Notes: generated by a model not told the origin, from the letters alone. Counted from the first letter of the stretch, positions 1 through 9,139 are shown. The stretch is 64,000 nucleotides of DNA from an uncultured Cellulomonas sp. (GCF_947494015.1 NZ_CANLTL010000006.1:211573-275572), one strand, 5' to 3'. Numbers and translations: made by a program.

Positions 1-182
1 CGAAGATCGACGTCGTCGACTACAAGGACACCGCGCTGCTGCGCAAGTTCGTGTCCGACCGCGGCAAGATCCGCGCCCGCCGCGTCACCGGCGTGTCCGT
101 GCAGGAGCAGCGCGCGATCGCGCGCGCCGTCAAGAACGCGCGCGAGGTGGCACTCCTGCCGTACTCGTCGTCGGCTCGCTGA
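1..182 (+). CDS. rpsR: 30S ribosomal protein S18 (5' truncated by window)
   Basis: This is the C-terminal part of small-subunit protein S18, which binds S6 and 16S rRNA on the 30S platform. The frame opens at base 3 and reads [20 protein letters not shown], then [13 protein letters not shown] and a terminal LLPYSSSAR before TGA at 180-182. The block [11 protein letters not shown] and the basic RARRVTG segment are S18 hallmarks. About 60 of the usual 75-85 residues are visible; the start lies upstream of the window. rplI begins 15 bases downstream, so the two are almost certainly co-transcribed in the conserved rpsF-ssb-rpsR-rplI operon. rpsF and ssb would be expected just upstream but cannot be seen. 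Confidence 0.95.
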   Translation, partial: KIDVVDYKDTALLRKFVSDRGKIRARRVTGVSVQEQRAIARAVKNAREVALLPYSSSAR

Positions 183-197
183 GAAGGAGGAGGACCC

Positions 198-647
198 ATG
201 GCAAAGCTCATCCTGACCCACGAGGTCACCGGTCTCGGTGCCCCCGGTGACGTCGTCGAGGTGAAGGACGGGTACGCCCGTAACTTCCTCGTCCCGCGTG
301 GCCTGGCCACCGCGTGGTCCAAGGGCGCCGAGAAGCAGGTCAGCTCGATCCGCAAGGCCCGCAAGGCCCGGGAGATCGAGACCCTGGACGAGGCGAAGGC
401 GATCCGCGACGCGCTGCAGTCCAAGCCCGTCGTCGTGCGCGCCAAGTCCGGCGAGGCCGGCCGCCTGTTCGGTGCGGTCACCACGACCGAGATCGCCGAG
501 GCCGTCACGGCCGCCGGTGCGCCCGCGGTCGACAAGCGCAAGGTCGAGGTCGGCCAGCCGATCAAGGCCCTGGGCGACTACACGGTGCAGGTCCGCCTGC
601 ACCCCGAGGTGACGGCCAAGATCGACGTCAAGGTCGTCGCGCTCTGA
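198..647 (+). CDS. rplI: 50S ribosomal protein L9
   Basis: L9 is a two-domain large-subunit protein that binds 23S rRNA near the L1 stalk and helps maintain reading frame. The 149-residue product has the full L9 layout: N-terminal RNA-binding domain [20 protein letters not shown] with [16 protein letters not shown], a long connecting helix (about residues 45-75), and a C-terminal domain containing [16 protein letters not shown]. The length matches the family. The ATG at 198 follows a strong AGGAGGAGG Shine-Dalgarno run, which fixes the start. It is the last ribosomal gene here: a strong hairpin at 703-730 follows, and the next gene is on the opposite strand. Confidence 0.98.
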   Translation: MAKLILTHEVTGLGAPGDVVEVKDGYARNFLVPRGLATAWSKGAEKQVSSIRKARKAREIETLDEAKAIRDALQSKPVVVRAKSGEAGRLFGAVTTTEIAEAVTAAGAPAVDKRKVEVGQPIKALGDYTVQVRLHPEVTAKIDVKVVAL

Positions 648-702
648 CGTGCCCTGACTGATCCGTGTCGCGCGCCCGCAGGCTGGGCACTGGCGCAGGT
701 GG

Positions 703-730
703 AGGACCCGGCCCCGTGGGGCCGGGTCCT
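703..730 (+). terminator. Rho-independent-type hairpin after rplI
   Basis: A perfect 13-bp stem, AGGACCCGGCCCC at 703-715 and its complement at 718-730, closes on a 2-base gap (effectively a 4-base loop). It lies 56 bases after the rplI stop and before the convergent MATE gene. There is only a short T tract (TCCTTCG), as is usual in very GC-rich actinobacteria, so it may act on both strands. The hairpin is read directly; the terminator role is inferred from its position. Confidence 0.8.
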
Positions 731-818
731 TCGCCGTTCCCGCCGGCCGACTGCCCCGGACACTGCGCCCGCCCGCGGCCCGCCCCTCTCGCGGGACAGG
801 TCGCGTGACGAGCTCCGG

Positions 819-2162
819 TCAGGCCCCGACGACCATCCAGCGGGACCCGCGGGCCCGCAGACCGGTGACGACGGCGCGCGCCGCCATGAACACCCCCGCG
901 AAGGCCGCCCACAGCCACGCCAGGCCGGCGGCGCCACCCGTCGCCCAGGTGGCCACGGCCCACGCGACCGGCACGTAGGCGGCGAGCGTCAGCATCCCGG
1001 CGCCCGCGAGGTAGCGGCCGTCGCCGGCTCCGATGAGCACGCCGTCGAGCACGAAGACCCAGCCGGCGACCGGCAGGCAGACGGCCGCGACGAGCAGGCC
1101 CGCGGTGACCGCGGAGCGCACCTGGGGGTCGGGGCTGAAGGCGGCGGGCAGCACGCCGGCGACCGTCGCGACCGCCACACCGAGGACGACCCCGGCGCCG
1201 GTCCCCCACTGCAGCGTGCGGCGCAGCACCGCACGGGTGCGGTCCACGTCGCCGGCGCCCAGCGCGTGCCCGACCAGTGCCTGGGCCGCGATGGCCAGGG
1301 CGTCCAGCGCGAAGGCGGTCAGCGCCCAGACCGCGTTGACCACCTGGTGGCCGGCCAGGGCGACCGGACCGAGCCCGGTCGCCACGACGACGGTGAGCAG
1401 GATCGCCGCGCGCAGCGACAGGGTCCGCGCCAGCAGCGGTGCCCCGGCCCGGATGTTGGACCGGATGCCGGCGACCGCCGGGCGCAGCGGTGCACCGGCT
1501 CGCCGGGCGCCGCGGACCACGACGGCCGTGAGCGCGCCCGCCATGGACAGCTGCGCGAGGGAGGTGCCGAGCCCCGACCCGGCGATGCCCATCCCGGCGC
1601 CCAGCACCAGGGTGACGCTCAGCGCGGCGTTCAGCACGGCACCACCGGCGGCCACCCACAGCGGCGTGCGCGTGTCCTGCAGCCCGCGCAGGGCCCCCGT
1701 GGACGCCAGCACCACGAGCATCCCCGGCAGTCCCGGGGCCGACCAGCGCAGGTACGCGACGGCGTGCCGGGCGACGTCGCCGTCGGCGCCGAGGACCGTC
1801 ACCAGCCAGGGGGCGGCGAGCCCGACGCCCGCTCCGAGCACGACCCCGAGCCCGGCCGCGAGCCAGAGCCCGTCGACGCCGAGCGTCATCGCACCGCGCA
1901 GGTCCCCCGCACCCAGGCGGCGGGCCACCGCGGCCGTCGTCGCGTAGGCGAGGAAGACGCACAGCCCGACCACGGTGAGCAGGACGGTCGAGGCCAGCGC
2001 GAGCCCGGCCAGCGGGGCGGTCCCCAGGCGGCCCACGACCGCAGAGTCGACCAGCACGAACAGCGGCTCGGCCACCAGCGCGCCCAGCGCCGGCAGCGCG
2101 AGCGCGACGACCTGCCGGTCCAGGGCGCGGTCGCGGCGTCCACGCCTTGGATCCCGCGCCAC
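819..2162 (-). CDS. MATE family efflux transporter (DinF-like)
   Basis: This is a multidrug and toxic compound extrusion transporter, probably exporting organic cations or drugs in exchange for Na+ or H+. The product has about 12 hydrophobic segments and the MATE N-terminal pattern VALALPALGALVAEPLFVLVDSAVVGRLG. A second half-repeat starts around ARTLSLRAAILLTVVVATGLG, with HQVVNAVWALTAFALDALAIA as in DinF-type members. Length is about 447 residues. I chose the GTG at 2162 because GGGAGA lies 6 bases upstream; an in-frame ATG at 2207 adds 15 residues and lacks a good ribosome site. A MATE gene between rplI and dnaB is a recurrent actinobacterial arrangement. Substrate is unknown. Confidence 0.88.
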   Translation of the reverse strand: MARDPRRGRRDRALDRQVVALALPALGALVAEPLFVLVDSAVVGRLGTAPLAGLALASTVLLTVVGLCVFLAYATTAAVARRLGAGDLRGAMTLGVDGLWLAAGLGVVLGAGVGLAAPWLVTVLGADGDVARHAVAYLRWSAPGLPGMLVVLASTGALRGLQDTRTPLWVAAGGAVLNAALSVTLVLGAGMGIAGSGLGTSLAQLSMAGALTAVVVRGARRAGAPLRPAVAGIRSNIRAGAPLLARTLSLRAAILLTVVVATGLGPVALAGHQVVNAVWALTAFALDALAIAAQALVGHALGAGDVDRTRAVLRRTLQWGTGAGVVLGVAVATVAGVLPAAFSPDPQVRSAVTAGLLVAAVCLPVAGWVFVLDGVLIGAGDGRYLAGAGMLTLAAYVPVAWAVATWATGGAAGLAWLWAAFAGVFMAARAVVTGLRARGSRWMVVGA

Positions 2163-2170
2163 ACTTTCTC

Positions 2171-2288
2171 CCGTCCACAGCGTGTGACCGGTGTCGGGGC
2201 CGATCACGGGCGCGGCCGCGCACCGCCGGCCACCTTATCCACAGCGCTGTCCACGTCCTGTGCACAGTGGCCGGGCGGGGCGTCCACA
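2171..2288. promoter_or_regulatory. Cluster of DnaA-box-like sites upstream of dnaB
   Basis: The non-coding stretch before dnaB contains one perfect 9-mer TTATCCACA (2235-2243). Four relatives match the actinobacterial DnaA consensus TTGTCCACA at 7 of 9 positions: 2171-2179, 2247-2255, 2258-2266 (nearly palindromic, so readable on both strands) and 2280-2288. Two of these contain the full GTCCACA core. The next 160 bases before the dnaB start show no other clear signal. Site matches are direct readings; DnaA binding, and any role in controlling dnaB or titrating DnaA, is inference. Confidence 0.45.
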
Positions 2289-2451
2289 CCCTGTCCCCAG
2301 GACGGTCAACAGGGTCGTTTGGACGCGTCGGAACCAGCCCATACCCTCGCTCCGGCGCGGGGGGCAGGGCGTTCGTCGCGGGGGGCCGACCCCGGTGTGG
2401 GTGCCCACCGGTAGAACACGGGTACGGCCCGACGCGAAGACTGGGAGTGGC

Positions 2452-3822
2452 ATGTCGATCGACGAGCTCGAGCAGGGCCTGCGGCCCAGCGGCGGCGCCG
2501 GCGGCTTCGACCGCACCCCGCCGCAGGACGTCGCCGCGGAGCAGAGCGTGCTCGGCGGGATGATGATCTCCAAGGACGCGATCGCCGACGTCGTCGAGCA
2601 GCTGCGTGGCACCGACTTCTACCGGCCGGCGCACGAGGTCGTCTACGACGCGATCCTCGACCTGTACGGGCGCGGCGAGCCCGCCGACGCCGTGACGGTC
2701 TCCGCCGAGCTGGTCAAGCGCGGCGAGATGGGCCGGGTCGGCGGCGCGCCGTACCTGCACACCCTCATCTCGATGGTGCCGACCGCGGCCAACGCGGGGT
2801 ACTACGCGCGGATCGTGCGTGAGCGGGCCGTGCTGCGCCGGCTCGTCGAGGCGGGCACCCGCATCGTCCAGCTCGGGTACGCGACCGACGGCGGCGACGT
2901 CGACGACATCGTGAACAACGCCCAGGCCGAGGTGTACGCCGTCACCGAGCGACGCACCGCGGAGGACTACCTGCGTCTGGGCGAGGTGATCGGCGGCACC
3001 GTCGACGAGATCGAGGCGGCGGGCAACCGCGGCGAGGGCATGATCGGCGTGCCGACGGGCTTCGCCGACCTCGACCGGCTGACCAACGGCCTGCACCCCG
3101 GGCAGATGATCGTGCTGGCGGCGCGGCCGGCCATCGGCAAGTCCACCCTGGGACTGGACATCGCCCGCTCGGCGTCGATCAAGAACGGTCAGACCAGCGT
3201 GGTGTTCTCGCTGGAGATGAGCCGCAACGAGATCACGATGCGACTGCTGTCCGCCGAGGCCCGCATCCACCTGCAGAAGATGCGCAACGGGACCATGGGC
3301 GAGGACGACTGGCAGAAGCTGGCCGGGACCATGGGCAAGATCTCCGAGGCGCCGCTGTTCATCGACGACTCGCCCAACATGTCGCTCATGGAGATCCGCG
3401 CCAAGTGCCGGCGCCTGAAGCAGAAGCACGACCTGAAGCTCGTCGTCATCGACTACCTGCAGCTGATGAGCTCGGGCAAGCGGGTGGAGTCACGCCAGCA
3501 GGAGGTCTCCGAGTTCTCCCGGGCGCTGAAGCTGCTCGCCAAGGAGCTGGAGGTCCCGGTGATCGCGATCAGCCAGCTGAACCGTGGCCCGGAGCAGCGC
3601 ACCGACAAGCGGCCGGCCATGAGCGACCTGCGTGAGTCCGGCTCGATCGAGCAGGACGCCGACATGGTCATCCTGCTGCACCGCGAGGACGCCTACGAGC
3701 GCGAGTCGCCGCGCGCCGGTGAGGCCGACCTCATCGTGGCCAAGCACAGAAACGGACCCACCGACGTGATCACGGTCGCGTTCCAGGGGCACTACTCGCG
3801 CTTCGTCGACATGGCAGGCTGA
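2452..3822 (+). CDS. dnaB: Replicative DNA helicase DnaB
   Basis: DnaB is the hexameric 5'-3' helicase that unwinds DNA at the replication fork and recruits primase. The 456-residue product has the N-terminal DnaB domain (PPQDVAAEQSVLGGMM, then TDFYRPAHEVVYDAI) and a RecA-type C-terminal motor. Walker A is ARPAIGKST (about 225-232), Walker B is KLVVIDYLQLM, and the late motifs are SQLNRGPEQRTDKRP, SDLRESGSIEQDAD and AKHRNGPT. The ATG at 2452 has GGGAGTGG just upstream and gives the usual N terminus. The frame stays open further upstream, but that sequence is low-complexity and not DnaB-like. No intein interrupts the helicase motifs, unlike many mycobacterial DnaB genes. Confidence 0.97.
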   Translation: MSIDELEQGLRPSGGAGGFDRTPPQDVAAEQSVLGGMMISKDAIADVVEQLRGTDFYRPAHEVVYDAILDLYGRGEPADAVTVSAELVKRGEMGRVGGAPYLHTLISMVPTAANAGYYARIVRERAVLRRLVEAGTRIVQLGYATDGGDVDDIVNNAQAEVYAVTERRTAEDYLRLGEVIGGTVDEIEAAGNRGEGMIGVPTGFADLDRLTNGLHPGQMIVLAARPAIGKSTLGLDIARSASIKNGQTSVVFSLEMSRNEITMRLLSAEARIHLQKMRNGTMGEDDWQKLAGTMGKISEAPLFIDDSPNMSLMEIRAKCRRLKQKHDLKLVVIDYLQLMSSGKRVESRQQEVSEFSRALKLLAKELEVPVIAISQLNRGPEQRTDKRPAMSDLRESGSIEQDADMVILLHREDAYERESPRAGEADLIVAKHRNGPTDVITVAFQGHYSRFVDMAG

Positions 3823-4046
3823 CGGCCGGCTGCGCCGATCCAGGGACACCGCACGGACGCGTCGCGGGGAAGCCTCCCGAGCAGCGGGGCGGTGCCGATC
3901 ACGAAGGAGCCGGTGGATGCCGGCATGGACGACCAGGGCCGGGGCGCCGGCGAGCACGCCCGCCTCGGGCGAGACCGCTCCCGCCAGCGCTGTCCGGGCC
4001 GCCCGCACGGCGGCCGGATGTGGGGCCCCTGGCAGAGGGAGCGATC

Positions 4047-5639
4047 ATGACCGGCAGCGGACCGGGCACGGACCTCGTCGCGACGGGCGAGTTCGGCCCG
4101 TACGACGACCTGGCGGCGACCGCGCACGGCTTGTACCTCGACGGCGTCTCCCGACGGGCCGTCGAGGTGGCCCGGCAGTGGCTGACCGTGACGCAGGCGG
4201 CCGGCGACCTCATCACGTCCCGGTACCTGCGCTACATCACAGCCATCGCCCTGCAGGACTACGGCGAGCACGCGGAGGCGGTCGCCGAGGCGAGCACGCT
4301 CGTCGAGGAGCTCGGCGACGCGTCGGAGCCGGTGTGGCGCGCCAAGGCGCTGTCCGTCGTGGCGGAGTCGGCGATCCGGATCGGGGAGCACGGCCGCGCC
4401 GTCGCGGCCCTCGCCGAGGCCGACTCGCACGTACGGTCCATCCCGGCGGGGACGTACGGCCACCTGTCGGCGAGCGTGGGGGTCGCTCTGTCCATGCGCT
4501 CGCTGAACCTCCTCGAGCAGGCTGAGGTGCTGCTCGCGGCCGTCCGGGACGCCGGCTCACCGGAGACGAACCTCCTGGTGACCCTCGAGTCGGCCATCCT
4601 GCGGGCGTACTGGGGGACCGCGCTGGTCATCATCGGCCGCGACCGGGAGGCGGCCGCGCACTTCGTGGTGGCCGCGCAGCGAGCGCTGCGCGCACGCCGG
4701 ATGGCGCAGCGCATCGGCAGCTCCGGGATGGCGGCACGGGCGGAGGTGATCGAGGCGTTCGCCGGGCTGCACCTCGGCCTGCAGGGGCTCTCCGCTGCCC
4801 GGGCGCGGGCCGCGGCTGAGCGGTTCACGTTCCGGATCGAGCTGGTCGAGACCTACCTGCTCCACCTCGTCCTCGGCCATGCGGCGGTCGCGGACGGCCG
4901 CCTGGACGAGGCCGCCGAGCGGCTCGGCCTCGTCCAGCGCAGCGCCACGTCGGTCAGCCGCGAGGTGTGGTCGGTGGCCGCCACGGGAGCGCTGGCCGAC
5001 CTGCACATCGTGCGCGACGGCCCGCACGAGGGCATGGACCTGTGGCGCTCGGTGGCCCAGGCGGCGCTCGAGCGGGGGTGGACCGAGCGCGAGGGCCGGT
5101 TCGCCGCGCTGCAGGCCCACAACCGCCTGCGGGAGCTGACCGCGCACACCGACCGGATGGGGCGCGCCGTCGTCCAGGACCCGCTCACAGGGCTGGGCAA
5201 CCGTCGCATGCTGGCGGAGGCGGCCGAGGCCGCGGAGGCCGCGCGCCAGCCGTCGTCGGTCATCTTCATCGACGTGGACGAGTTCAAGGCCGTGAACGAC
5301 ACCTACACGCACGCCGTCGGTGACGCCGTGCTGCGCGAGCTCGCCACCATCATGCGGCTCGTGTCACGGGAGGAGGACATGCTGATCCGGTTCGGCGGGG
5401 ACGAGTTCCTCATCCTGTCGACCGGTGACCTCGACGGCGCCGCCGCCCTCGCCCACCGGGTGCACGGCGCGGTCCGTGCGCACGGGTGGGACCGGCTGGC
5501 ACCCGGGCTGGTCGTCACGGTGTCGGTGGGCGTCGGGCGGGTCGCGGAGACCGGGCACGCGTCGCTGCTCGCGGCGGACGGCGCGCTGATCGCCGCCAAG
5601 CGGGCCGGCCGCGACCGGGTCGTGGTCGACGACCGCTGA
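4047..5639 (+). CDS. TPR-like sensor diguanylate cyclase (GGDEF)
   Basis: This protein probably makes cyclic di-GMP from two GTP in the cytoplasm. The 530-residue product has about 360 N-terminal residues of helical, TPR-like pairs (for example DYGEHAEAVAEASTLVEELG and AERLGLVQRSATSVS) and no membrane segment. The C-terminal GGDEF domain starts at DPLTGLGNRRML. The catalytic motif RFGGDEF is intact (GGDEF about 450-454). An RxxD product-inhibition site, REED at 441-444, sits exactly five residues before it, so feedback inhibition is likely. ATG 4047 has GAGGGAG eight bases upstream; an in-frame GTG at 4020 is weaker. The input signal is unknown. There is no adjacent partner gene. Confidence 0.9.
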   Translation: MTGSGPGTDLVATGEFGPYDDLAATAHGLYLDGVSRRAVEVARQWLTVTQAAGDLITSRYLRYITAIALQDYGEHAEAVAEASTLVEELGDASEPVWRAKALSVVAESAIRIGEHGRAVAALAEADSHVRSIPAGTYGHLSASVGVALSMRSLNLLEQAEVLLAAVRDAGSPETNLLVTLESAILRAYWGTALVIIGRDREAAAHFVVAAQRALRARRMAQRIGSSGMAARAEVIEAFAGLHLGLQGLSAARARAAAERFTFRIELVETYLLHLVLGHAAVADGRLDEAAERLGLVQRSATSVSREVWSVAATGALADLHIVRDGPHEGMDLWRSVAQAALERGWTEREGRFAALQAHNRLRELTAHTDRMGRAVVQDPLTGLGNRRMLAEAAEAAEAARQPSSVIFIDVDEFKAVNDTYTHAVGDAVLRELATIMRLVSREEDMLIRFGGDEFLILSTGDLDGAAALAHRVHGAVRAHGWDRLAPGLVVTVSVGVGRVAETGHASLLAADGALIAAKRAGRDRVVVDDR

Positions 5640-5666
5640 CTCGGCCGGACGCGGTGCGCGGCGTCG

Positions 5667-5897
5667 TCAGGCCTGCGACCCTCGCGGCTGCGGCGCGCGG
5701 AAGTCCGGCGCCCGGTCGCCGGCGCCCGGGTCCGGACCGTCGGGGGGCAGCGGGGCACCGTCCTCGACCGCGAGCTCGTAGGCCGTCGTCTCCTCCAGCG
5801 GCACCTCGGCGTGGGTGTCGGGGTCGACGGTGTGCCGGGGCACCTCGTGCTCGGCCACGCTGCCCTGCGCGGCGCGCTCCTGCGACGGCTCGGTCAT
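5667..5897 (-). CDS. Small acidic hypothetical protein
   Basis: A 76-residue, Pro/Glu/Asp-rich, probably disordered protein with no Cys, signal peptide or membrane segment. It begins MTEPSQERAAQGSVAEHEVP. ATG 5897 is preceded by GAGAGGA at good spacing, which supports real translation. It converges with the diguanylate cyclase (27 bases between stops) and is divergent from the penicillin-binding protein gene, with about 205 bases between their starts. I do not recognise the family; actinobacterial genomes often carry unannotated acidic small proteins of this kind. It could be a spurious frame, but the ribosome site and the actinobacterial-looking codon use argue for a gene. Confidence 0.5.
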   Translation of the reverse strand: MTEPSQERAAQGSVAEHEVPRHTVDPDTHAEVPLEETTAYELAVEDGAPLPPDGPDPGAGDRAPDFRAPQPRGSQA

Positions 5898-6102
5898 GCC
5901 AGGTCCTCTCGTCGGCGGGCCTCCATCGTCCGGCGGCGCCCGGCGTCCCGCACGGCGAGGGACGCGCACGTCGATCGCGTGGTCGACCCGCCGCACGCCC
6001 ACCGGCCCGGTCGTGGCGTGCCGGTGTGCCACCGCCCGCCCGGACAGGGCACGCTGGGGCACCCGCGCCCGTCGGCGCGCCGATCGAGGGGGCACTTCCA
6101 CC

Positions 6103-8049
6103 ATGACGTCGTCGCGACCCCGCACCGCAGGGGCCCGGCCGGTGCTGACCGGCCTGCTGCTGACCACGCTGACCGTCGGCACGCTCACCGCCTGCACGCC
6201 GGACCGGCCCGACCCGGACGCCGCCGCGGAGGCCTTCGCGCAGGGCCTGGAGACGCTCGACCTGACCGGGGTGCCGCTCGAGGGCGCCACGCCGGCGGAG
6301 GCGACCGAGCAGCTGACCTCCGCCGTCGAGGGCCTGGACCCGTGGCGGCCGCAGGTGGACGTGGCGAGCGTCGACGTCGACGAGGAGGACGACACCGCCG
6401 CCACCGCGCAGCTCGAGGTCACCTGGGACGTCGACGCGGGCGACACGGACTGGACGTACACCACGCCGGTGCCGCTGGCCTACGTCGACCCAGAGGACGG
6501 CGAGGCGCAGTGGCGCGTGCGGTGGGCCCCGAGCCTGATCGCCCCCGGCATGGTCACGGGCGAGCAGCTCGCGGTCGACCGGGTACCGGCCGCGCGGGGG
6601 ACCGTGCTGGGCGCCGGGGGCACCGTGCTCGTCAGCGACCGCCCGGTGCTGCGGCTCGGGGTCGACAAGACACGCGTCGACGCGGCCGGCCAGGAGGCCG
6701 CCGCCCGGGCGCTGGCCGCACTGACCGGCCTCGACCCGGACGACTACGTGGCCCGCGTCGCGGCCGCAGGCGAGAAGGCCTTCGTCGAGGCCATCGTCGT
6801 GCGCGAGACCGACCCCGGCGACATCGACGTGACCGCCGCCCGCGCGGTGCCGGGCGTCATCGCGCTGCCGGACACGCTGCCGCTGGCGCCGACCCGACGC
6901 TTCGCCCGACCGCTGCTCGGCACCGTCGGTGAGGCGACCGCCGAGATCGTCGAGGCCTCCCAGGGCGCCGTCGTCGCCGGTGACCTGGCCGGCCTGTCGG
7001 GCCTCCAGCAGCAGTACGACGCGCGGCTGCGCGGCCTGCCCGGCCTGACGATCCACTCGACCGGCGCCGAGAGCGGCGGCACCCGGGATCTGTTCCGGAG
7101 CGAGCCGGTGCCCGGCGAGCCGTTGCAGACCACTCTGGACCCGTCGCTGCAGGACCTCGCCGAGGCCACCCTGGCGGACGTCGGCCCGGCGAGCGCGATC
7201 GTCGCGGTGCGCCCCTCGACCGGGGAGGTGCTGGCCGCCGCCAGCGGTCCGGGCAGCCAGGGCTACTCCACCGCGACGCTCGGGCAGTACGCGCCGGGCT
7301 CGACGTTCAAGGTCGCGACCTCGCTCGGCCTGCTGAGGGCCGGGCTGACTCCGGACAGCGCCGTCTCGTGCCCGGCGACCATCACGGCCGACGGCCGGAC
7401 CTTCGAGAACTACCCCGGCTACCCGGCTGCCGCGCTCGGCGACATCACGCTCCTCACCGCGATCGCGAACTCGTGCAACACGGCGATGATCGGTGCGCGC
7501 GACACGGTCCCGCAGGGCGCGCTCGCCGACGCCGCCTCCTCGCTCGGGCTCGGCCAGAGCGACGACGTCGGCTTCCCCGCGTTCCTCGGGTCCGTCCCGG
7601 CCGACGCGCAGGGCACGGACCACGCCGCCTCGATGATCGGCCAGGGCCGCGTGCAGGCGTCCCCGCTCGCGATGGCGGTCGTCGCCGCATCGGTCGCCGG
7701 TGGGCGTCCCGTGACGCCGGTGCTCGTGGTCACCGACGAGCACCCGCTCGGCACCGACGCGGCGGCCGCGACCCCGCTCACCGCGGCCGAGGCCGAGTCC
7801 CTGCGAGTGCTGATGCGGGCCGTGGTGACGGAAGGATCGGGGGACTTCCTCGCCGACCTGCCCGGCGAACCGGTGGGTGCCAAGAGCGGGACGGCGCAGT
7901 TCGGTACCGACGACCCGCCACGCAACCACGCCTGGATGATCGCGACCCAGGGCGATCTCGCCGTCGCGGTCTTCGTCGAGGAGGGCGACTTCGGCTCGAC
8001 GACGGCCGGGCCGCTGCTCAAGGCGTTCCTGCGCGGTGCCGCGGCGTAG
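6103..8049 (+). CDS. Penicillin-binding transpeptidase, lipoprotein (class B-like)
   Basis: This protein cross-links peptidoglycan stem peptides on the outer face of the membrane. The 648-residue product starts with a lipoprotein signal whose lipobox LTAC puts the lipidated Cys at 31. An NTF2-like/MecA_N-type domain follows (about 35-140), then a PBP dimerisation region and the transpeptidase domain. All three catalytic motifs are present: STFK (S400-K403), SCN (457-459) and KSGT (594-597). ATG 6103 follows GAGGGGGC at about 8 bases. The lipoprotein anchor and MecA_N-like domain resemble the low-affinity class B PBPs of Gram-positives. Intrinsic beta-lactam tolerance is possible but cannot be judged from sequence. 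Confidence 0.92.
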   Translation: MTSSRPRTAGARPVLTGLLLTTLTVGTLTACTPDRPDPDAAAEAFAQGLETLDLTGVPLEGATPAEATEQLTSAVEGLDPWRPQVDVASVDVDEEDDTAATAQLEVTWDVDAGDTDWTYTTPVPLAYVDPEDGEAQWRVRWAPSLIAPGMVTGEQLAVDRVPAARGTVLGAGGTVLVSDRPVLRLGVDKTRVDAAGQEAAARALAALTGLDPDDYVARVAAAGEKAFVEAIVVRETDPGDIDVTAARAVPGVIALPDTLPLAPTRRFARPLLGTVGEATAEIVEASQGAVVAGDLAGLSGLQQQYDARLRGLPGLTIHSTGAESGGTRDLFRSEPVPGEPLQTTLDPSLQDLAEATLADVGPASAIVAVRPSTGEVLAAASGPGSQGYSTATLGQYAPGSTFKVATSLGLLRAGLTPDSAVSCPATITADGRTFENYPGYPAAALGDITLLTAIANSCNTAMIGARDTVPQGALADAASSLGLGQSDDVGFPAFLGSVPADAQGTDHAASMIGQGRVQASPLAMAVVAASVAGGRPVTPVLVVTDEHPLGTDAAAATPLTAAEAESLRVLMRAVVTEGSGDFLADLPGEPVGAKSGTAQFGTDDPPRNHAWMIATQGDLAVAVFVEEGDFGSTTAGPLLKAFLRGAAA

Positions 8050-8069
8050 GGTCGCCGCGTGATGACGCG

Positions 8070-8666
8070 ATGATCCGGCGTGCGCTGGCCCGCGGCTACT
8101 GGGCCGCCAGCCGCTGGACGCACCGGTCGGAGCCGCTGCCGCCTGAGGGCGTCGGGCTGCTCATCGGGGCGCCCCACACCTCCAACTGGGACTTCGTCCT
8201 CATGCTCGCCATCACCTGGCGGCTCGGCATCGAGTCGAAGTTCCTCGGCAAGCTCGCGCTGTTCCGCGGGCCGCTCGGGCCGCTGATGCGCGCGCTCGGC
8301 GGCATCCCGGTCGACCGGCGCAACCCGGCCGGGCTGGTCGACGACGTCGTGGCCAGGGTGCGCGGGGGCGAGCGGTTCTTCCTCGTGGTCACCCCCGAGG
8401 GCACGCGCAGCCGGGCCGAGCACTGGAAGTCCGGCTTCTACCGGATCGCCCTGGACACCGGCCTGCCCGTCACGCTGGGCTACGTCGACCGGCGGACGAT
8501 GACGACGGGGCTCGGGCCCACCATCCGGCTGACCGGTGACGTGCGGGCCGACATGGACGTGATCCGCGCGTTCTACGCCGACAAGGCCGGCCTGCGGCCG
8601 GAGAACCGGACCGAGCCGCGGCTGCGCGACGAGCCGTCGTCGTCGGCGGGGCTGCCGCCGCTGTGA
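8070..8666 (+). CDS. 1-acylglycerol-3-phosphate acyltransferase family protein
   Basis: This is a PlsC-like acyltransferase that would transfer an acyl chain to lysophosphatidate or a related lipid acceptor at the membrane. The 198-residue protein has the HX4D catalytic box as HTSNWD (about residues 36-41), a GGIPVDRRN segment matching acyltransferase block II, and TPEGTRSR as the phosphate-binding EGTR block. It lacks the N-terminal membrane span of many PlsC proteins and is short for the family. ATG 8070 lies 20 bases after the upstream PBP stop, so the two genes are probably co-transcribed. Its exact acceptor is unknown. Confidence 0.85.
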   Translation: MIRRALARGYWAASRWTHRSEPLPPEGVGLLIGAPHTSNWDFVLMLAITWRLGIESKFLGKLALFRGPLGPLMRALGGIPVDRRNPAGLVDDVVARVRGGERFFLVVTPEGTRSRAEHWKSGFYRIALDTGLPVTLGYVDRRTMTTGLGPTIRLTGDVRADMDVIRAFYADKAGLRPENRTEPRLRDEPSSSAGLPPL

Positions 8667-8839
8667 ACGCGTGGACCGTGTGAGGCGTGGCCGGTGAGTG
8701 CCTGGCTGCGAGGTGTGGCCCGGTGGCCGGTGGCCGGTGACTCGTCGCCGCGGCGGGCTCGACCTGCGTCGGTCGGCGTCGCCCGACATGCTGGGCGGCA
8801 CGGGACGAGGACGACCGCTGGGCGGGTGAGGCAGGTGAC

Positions 8840-9139
8840 GTGGTCAGGCGGGTGACGCGGGCGGCGGTGGCCGCCTCGAGCCGGTGGACCGACCCCGACG
8901 GGGTGCGGATGCCGGCGGGGGAGGTCCATGCCTGGGAGCAGGGCACCAACCAGACGGTGTGCGGCCTGCCGCTGAGCCGGTCGCAGCTGCAGCGCTTCCC
9001 GCACGTTGACTGGTCCGACGTCCGACCCGCCACGGGGCGGCACGCCGACGAGGTCGGGCGGGTGTGCCCCCGGTGCGCGGCCGGCATGGGGGCACGCCGT
9101 GACGAGCGCCCGTGGGCGCGCCGGAACCCCCGACCGTGA
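8840..9139 (+). CDS. Small cysteine-containing hypothetical protein
   Basis: A 99-residue basic protein with two spaced cysteine groups, TVCGLPLSR and VCPRCAAGMG, and a conserved-looking aromatic stretch between them (RFPHVDWSDV). The CPRC pair with the upstream Cys suggests a small metal-binding or zinc-ribbon-like fold, but this is inference. A GTG start at 8840 is used; there is no strong Shine-Dalgarno, and a later GTG could also serve. Its stop codon lies inside a long hairpin (9117-9153) shared with the convergent SGNH gene. I do not recognise a named family. Confidence 0.55.
   Translation: MVRRVTRAAVAASSRWTDPDGVRMPAGEVHAWEQGTNQTVCGLPLSRSQLQRFPHVDWSDVRPATGRHADEVGRVCPRCAAGMGARRDERPWARRNPRP

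Noticed and set aside
2191..2451. N-terminal extension of dnaB
   Set aside because: The frame is open to 2191 but the added 87 residues are low-complexity, cross the DnaA-box cluster and are absent from DnaB; the ATG at 2452 has a ribosome site.
628..3429. A 933-codon open frame on the minus strand across the MATE gene and dnaB
   Set aside because: It runs antisense to dnaB and in another frame over the MATE gene. The translation has no domain and is dominated by Arg, Gly and Ala.
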